Assembly (NCBI RefSeq): GCF_001540865.1
Contig: NC_033627.1
Location: 5,138,127 to 5,202,126, forward strand
From: Ananas comosus
Taxonomy: Eukaryota; Streptophyta; Magnoliopsida; Poales; Bromeliaceae
Length of the DNA stretch: 64,000 nt
Reading direction: 5' to 3'
Every line of letters begins with the position of its first letter. The stretch's first letter is position 1. Below, piece after piece: positions 58,301-64,000 of this stretch. The notes beneath the pieces were generated by a model. The model saw only the letters and a list, made by a program, of their open reading frames with translations, did no database searches and was not told the origin of the DNA. The position numbers and the translations under genes are program-made.

Positions 58301-61300
58301 CCGGATATTTTGACACCTTTCTTAGATGGGATTGTTTCTAAATTGCTTGTACTTCTACAGGTACTCCTGCAAAACTTGGAATTTAATTTTTATTGGTTTT
58401 GTTCTTTAATTATGGTTTTGGGTGGATTGGTGGGTTAATTTTTTGAGAGATACTTTAACTTTCTATAACTTTTTATTTATTGCAGAATGGTAAGCAGATG
58501 GTGCAAGAGGGATCATTAACGGCTTTGGCATCAGTTGCAGATTCTTCACAAGTAATTTATTTAGAAAAAAGGCGATGGTTGAGTTGTTGCATTCGATTAT
58601 TCTTTAGAATATCATCTAATAACACTACATACCCATGCAGGAACACTTCCAAAAATACTATGATGCAGTTATGCCTTACCTTAAAGCTATCCTATTTAAT
58701 GCAACTGATAAGTCCAATCGAATGCTACGTGCAAAGTCCATGGAGTGCATAAGTTTGGTAGGGATGGCTGTGGGAAAGGACAAGTTCAGGGATGATGCAA
58801 AGCAGGTTATCATCATCTTCTTCTTCCTTTTAACATGACGTATGAGTGACCAGTTATTCTGTTTTTGTTTGATTGAAATTCTTGGTGGCATTTTAGGAAA
58901 GAAAAGAGTGGCTATTTTTCTTTTTTACTTTGACATGTCTATTGGGCCTTTTTATTGTTTGAATATTTTGAACTTGGACCGGAGCTCCATAAGAAATCGG
59001 TTTCATTTCCTTTGTGTTGAAGCAACACGATAATTAGATGGTTCTTCCTCTAAATTGGACTCCAGTAACCTGAGAGCAGATTAAGATGCTTTCCTGCCTG
59101 TTCTAAGGATCTAGTGAAATAATGGTTAAAAGAAGAAAGCTCTTTTAGCTTAAGGTGGATGAAAATTGCAACAGAAAATCAATTGTCAAGCACTTATTTC
59201 CTGTCTGATTTAAAAAAGAATGTTTTCACAAACATTTTATTTACTTGACACTATTAAATGTGGTGCCTGTGAAGATATTAGGTAATTGGTATGCTAGTCA
59301 AATTGGTTTTGCAGATGGGTGTGGGATTGTTGTGTTGCAGTTGTTTGCCCTTGTGATTTTCCTCCAAGGTCTATTTTAAATCCATTATTATTGTTATCCT
59401 CTATTTTGTTTTTCATTTTGTCTTTTCATATTTTTTATTGAGATACCTTTTACTGATGGTTGTGTATTGGCTAATGATTTTGCCGTTCTTTGTGCTCTGT
59501 AATTTATCTGTTCTCTGTTTATGGTAGGTGATGGAAGTGCTGATGACACTGCAAGGATCTCAGCTGGAGACCGATGATCCAATAACAAGCTACATGTTGC
59601 AGGTTAGTCTCTAGGTTAACATTTATGTAGTCTGTCTGGGAGCCTTGTTTTCTTTTGTCTAACAACACACTCTATCTATAGGCTTGGGCCAGACTATGCA
59701 AATGCCTAGGACAAGATTTTCTTCCTTATATGAGTGTTGTCATGCCACCATTGCTTCAATCTGCTCAGCTGAAGCCAGATGTAACCATTACGTCCGCTGA
59801 ATCAGATGATGATATAGAGGAATCAGATGATGAAGGGTTTGTCTCTAATGCAAAGTTCTGCTTTAGTCGTAATGTTTTATTAGTCTGTGGTAACTTATTA
59901 TGTAAATCAAACTATTGGGTGGTTTGCATGAGGAAAGATTTTTTATTTTGTGGAATCACAATTACCTGTTTGATCCCTAAAGCATGTTACTGAAACTAGA
60001 AGCGTGTTATAGTCTCTTGATGTGAACTAGATAAAACTCCAGACGTGCCATAAGTCATGATGTTTATTTATAAGAAATTTACTGCAACACTGTGGTCTAG
60101 TTATTTGAAAATTTTCTTTATTTTAATTCAATTAGTTTAATTGTTCATTTAGGTTCATATTTTGAGCTAGCAGATAGTTATGTCCTGCATGTACAGTAAG
60201 AACATCGATGTTGTAAATTGGGTTCCTGTGGTGTTACTGTGATGATTACCTGTGTTGTTTCTTTATTTATGGAAAGTTTACTCAATTGATATATTGTAAT
60301 ACAGAATTGAGACAATCACCCTTGGAGATAAGAGGATAGGCATTCGGACTAGTGTATTGGAAGAGAAAGCCACGGCTTGCAACATGCTTTGTTGTTATGC
60401 TGATGAGCTTAAGGAGGGATTCTTCCCATGGATTGATCAGGTTTGTCACTTGGCTCCTTATTTCTCCTTTGGTTAGAAATTTGCAATATAACCTAGCGTA
60501 GTTCACCAACTTATAACTGAAAAAGATGATTGATTAAGATGTCAACTAACTGCAGGTAGCTCCTACGTTAGTACCTCTCCTCAAATTTTATTTTCATGAA
60601 GAAGTCAGAAAAGCTGCTGTTGCAGGTACTTCTTTATTCTACTTAATATCCTTTTTGTTGTAGTTGGTTGTTTCTAATTCTTTTGTGTTGTTTTTATACG
60701 TAGCTATGCCGGAATTACTTCGTTCGGCAAAGTTAGCTGTAGAAAAGGGACAAGCCCAAGGTCGTGATGAATCCTATGTTAAACAATTGTCTGACTATAT
60801 TATTCCAGCACTAGTCGAGGCTCTCCACAAGGTCCTTTGAAAGATCCATCTACCAAAAATTTAATTTGTACTCTGTAAAGTTTCAGTTTGTTCATCGCAT
60901 GTGCACTAACGTTTTGATTATTTTATGACTACTTATAGGAACCTGAAACTGAAATTTCTGCGTCCATGTTAGATTCATTGAATGAGTGCATACAGGTTAG
61001 TCTTTGCCCCTCATTCTTTTTACTTGTACTCTTCCGCTTATTTTTTCATACTCTTGTACTTCAAGGCATGTTCTATATCATGCACTGGACTCTGGATAAA
61101 AGAGAAAATATTCATTGGTAGGAACTCTAGAGCAAAGATGAATGACAAGGACTAAATGGAGGTAGATCAATTTTGGTGCCCAAGCGGCAGAGTTTGTTTC
61201 ATGTTTCCCCTTATTAAGGCTATTATTTCCTAGATTTTTGGGGTTAAGTGGTGATGTAGAAGAAGCCTCACATAAGTTATACAAGTTGAGTTGCTTACAT

Positions 61301-63463
61301 GAGGCTTGAGCAATATATGTACATTGTTTAATTGGGTTCTAAAATTTCATTCAGCTGTTTAATATAATTTCTCTTGGCTTGCTAAAAGCTAAAGCAATTA
61401 GGTTACATTGATCAGCTGTAGCACTTGGTCCATAGCCAAACTATTAGAAGAATGGGAATACGAATCATCTTGATAATCCATAATTGAAATATCCGAAGAA
61501 TGGGAAAATGAAACATCTTGTATTGTTTCTCTGCCTTTGTTTAATTCGATCAAGATGACACACGATTACAATTTTAGATATGTGAATCTTTGTGATCTTT
61601 GAGTTCTGTGTTGGTTTTTTGTAATTATGTAGATGAGATTTCTGTATTTCAAATTGAATTAATTTTTAAAGAATGTTTATTTTACTTCTACATTTTTTAG
61701 AAAAGATCCCTTCATGGCCTGCTGAAGGTTTTTGAAAGTAAAAACTTTATTTAATGTGGCTCCTAGGAGGACTTCAATTTGATTTTCATGAAGAAGGGCA
61801 AGCATTACAACTTGTGGATTTACCAATGTTTCAATGTTGTCCTTTCATGCAGCTTTCTGGAACACTTCTTGGCGAAAGCCAAGTTAAAGCCATTGTGGAT
61901 GAGATCAAGAATGTGATCACAGCAAGTGCAACTAGGAAACAAGAAAGGTCGGAACGAGCAAAAGCAGAAGATTTTGATGCCGAGGAAGGGGAATTGCTTC
62001 AAGAAGAAAATGAACAGGAGGAGGAAGTGTTTGATCAGGTTTGTTTTAAAGGCCTTACATGGAAGCAGGCTTTCCCCATAAGCTTTTAGCCTCTCTGACA
62101 GAATAAATATATACTGGTTCTTGAGTTGTAACTTACGTTTCACATTCCTCATGATTATCAATATCAGGTTGGTGAATGCTTGGGAAGCTTGATAAAAACC
62201 TTCAAAGCTTCTTTCTTACCATTCTTCGATGAGCTCTCAGTGTATATAACACCAATGTTGGTAAGTCTTCAGAAGAATACCCTCTGTTGCTGACATATAC
62301 AGCATAATATACTATAATATAGTTTTTCAAACTTTGGTTCCTAACATTTTTATAAGGGCTGGTGGGTCATTTCTTAGTGTAAGTGAGGCATTATTCGTTT
62401 TCTTGTTTATTTACTTTAGGGCAGTAATTTTTTAGGCAATTCACAAGAAATGACCAGTCCAATAACACCCTTATTGGTTTGGTAGATATATAAGGCTTCT
62501 AATGTTCTTGTTAGTTAGCTGGTTGTACTTGTCATCAAAATAACTAATATTGGTTACTAGGTGATCTCCTTTTCTGATGCAGTACTTGTGTTATTCTAGA
62601 TTTGTTGGTCAAGTTACTTGTCAATATAGGGACCAATAGTAGTGAGTAGTAACTAGATAGAACTTCTGCGTAATTCTCTTGTTTTCACATATACTAAAAG
62701 AACGCAAAAAGAAAAATCTTCTAGTTAAGTTGATTCATAAGGTTATTATTGTGGGTCATGTCCTATACGCGCAGGGCAAGGATAAGACAGCTGAGGAGAG
62801 AAGGATTGCCATTTGCATTTTTGATGATGTTGCAGAACAATGTCGAGAAGCGGCTCTCAAGTATGTTGGTTTACTTCAACTTATCTATTTTCTATCTAGA
62901 TATTTTCCTTTGGAACCTTAAGTTTCACTTTCTTAATTTTCTTTGTGCAGATATTACAATACCTATCTTCCTTTTCTATTGGAAGCATGTAATGATGAAA
63001 ATGCAGAAGTCCGACAGGTTCCTATTTCCCTTGTTCCTTACTATACAACAATTCATTTGCCTTCCACAAAAACAAACTACGTAACATCCGTTTACATCAC
63101 CGACTGTCATGTAGTTGCAACTTTTATAACTGCCAGTGATCGAGTAGTCTTGTTAAGAAAATATTTGTTTCCAGGCTGCAGTTTACGGAGTTGGTGTTTG
63201 CGCTGAATTTGGCGGTCCAGTGTTTCGGCCTCTTGTTGGAGGTACTATTTTGCTTGATGTATTCATCATCTCGCTGTTTGCTCCATTTATGCTTTGGATG
63301 GCCTCATGATTATTTTTCGGATACAGAGGCTCTCTCAAGGTTAAATAATGTGATAAGACATCCTGATGCGCGGAATTCCGATAATGTAATGGCATATGAC
63401 AATGCTGTGTCAGCTCTTGGGAAAATATGCCAGTTTCATCGTGATAGCATTGATGCGGCTCAG
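55307..63463 (+). CDS. Importin-5 / karyopherin beta-3, first 17 exons
   Basis: Exons: 55307-56631, 57356-57559, 58256-58360, 58486-58551, 58641-58805, 59528-59602, 59682-59836, 60305-60440, 60556-60625, 60704-60831, 60939-60995, 61853-62038, 62168-62260, 62775-62860, 62951-63017, 63175-63241, 63327-63463. Phases agree from exon 2 onward. The product is a HEAT-repeat nuclear import receptor of the RanBP5/IPO5 type, carrying cargo through the nuclear pore under Ran control. Landmarks: [69 protein letters not shown], the acidic loop SDDDIEESDDE, GDKRIGI, FFPWIDQVAP, AEDFDAEEGELL, GKDKTAEERRIAICIFDDVAEQ. About 1,040 of ~1,115 family residues lie here; the last exon(s) are beyond 64000. Oddities: an N at 56043 with a frame break, a GC-AG intron after exon 2, poly-Gln at the start, and a poly-Ser tract near residues 86-107. 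Confidence 0.92.
56036..56145 (+). other. Frame break and N in importin exon 1
   Basis: Exon 1 is 1,325 nt, two more than a multiple of three, although its start and its donor are both in phase 0. The frame from the ATG hits TAG at 56093-56095. The frame needed by the rest of the exon is open only after the N at 56043. About 100 nt beside the N match the family poorly. A local assembly or sequencing error is the simplest cause. Confidence 0.85.
57560..58255 (+). other. GC-AG intron in importin gene
   Basis: The donor is CAG|GCAAGT at 57559/57560 and the acceptor TGCAG ends at 58255. Using the nearby GT at 57564 would add 4 nt and break the frame, so the reading frame itself requires the GC donor. 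Apart from the C, the donor matches the consensus fully, as is usual for GC-AG introns. Confidence 0.88.
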
Positions 63464-64000
63464 GTAGTCAGTTGGATATTTTTAGTCTTTGTTCTCTCTT
63501 TCTCCTAAATTATAATGTTGAAGATGTGTTTAATATTTAAGGTTTAAACCTTCATACTGAGAGCTTGTGTGATGTCGGCCTGCCTGCAGTTAATTGATTC
63601 ACCAATATTGTCATTATTGAAAGCAACCCTATTTACAGAATAGTTAAGTTTCATGTGAAGGCATTTATAATTTTATAAGAAATTGAGATAAATCTGGGTT
63701 TTCATAGAGTTGAGTTGGTGAGCAGCTGTGTCATGTGTGATTTAATGGCAGATTAACAAATAAAGGGACACAGTTCGTGTAGCCAAGCTTCTGGGGCATT
63801 ATACTGGATTTTGTACAAGTAAAATCCAGAAGCTCATTGTTTACTAGACATTCTATTTTTCATGTAATTTTACGAGAAACTTGGTAGTTTTCTTCTGAGT
63901 AACATATCATAGTAATGCCCTTTAGTGTCTATGAATGACAATACATCCTGCAGAATGAGGATTATATTGGTACTAAATGTTGAAGAATTTCTGATATGTA
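63464..64000 (+). other. Importin intron 17 (continues beyond the window)
   Basis: It starts GTAGTC after exon 17. No further exon of the family is seen before the window end. Confidence 0.75.

Overview
This is plant nuclear DNA, almost certainly from a monocot. The genes are split by introns, first exons are very GC-rich while later exons and introns are AT-rich (a monocot-style 5' GC gradient), and most of the window is transposon-derived. I cannot fix the species; a commelinid monocot is a reasonable guess. The assembly has a 12-N gap (30989-31000) and single Ns at 47162, 53964 and 56043, the last inside a coding exon.

Genes, left to right: (1) the last four exons of a Rieske-type PTC52/PAO-like chloroplast oxygenase gene (89-1944, +), whose 5' part lies outside the window; (2) a second, tandem copy of the same gene with all seven exons (6465-16643, +); its 6.5-kb first intron holds nested transposons; (3) a three-exon DUF946/Vps62-like gene on the minus strand (22321-19131); (4) a two-exon secreted beta-N-acetylhexosaminidase, GH20 (43060-45307, +); (5) the first 17 exons of an importin-5/karyopherin beta-3 gene (55307 to 63463, +), which continues beyond the window. 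These are unrelated single-function genes and do not form a pathway or cluster. Only the two oxygenase copies belong together, as a segmental duplication that also covers introns and about 0.5 kb of 3' flank.

The space between genes, above all 22.5-43 kb and 45.3-55 kb, is transposon debris. It includes: three Helitron 3' ends, one belonging to a complete 1,565-bp element whose boundaries are set by the unoccupied site in the paralogous copy; a gag-protease-only LTR retrotransposon with 0.6-kb LTRs on both sides and two in-frame TAGs; the 3' end of a Ty3-type element with a long LTR; two hAT-like elements one inside the other, with a Tourist-like MITE inside the inner one, each with its own target-site duplication; several other Harbinger/Tourist-like MITEs with a shared GTTTGG terminus; Mutator-like fold-back elements; and six copies of a tRNA-derived SINE family.

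I did not find a new biological system such as a defence, toxin or biosynthetic cluster. The most informative points are the duplication with its transposon history, a problematic splice junction in oxygenase copy 2, a GC-AG intron forced by reading frame in the importin gene, and a probable assembly error in importin exon 1.
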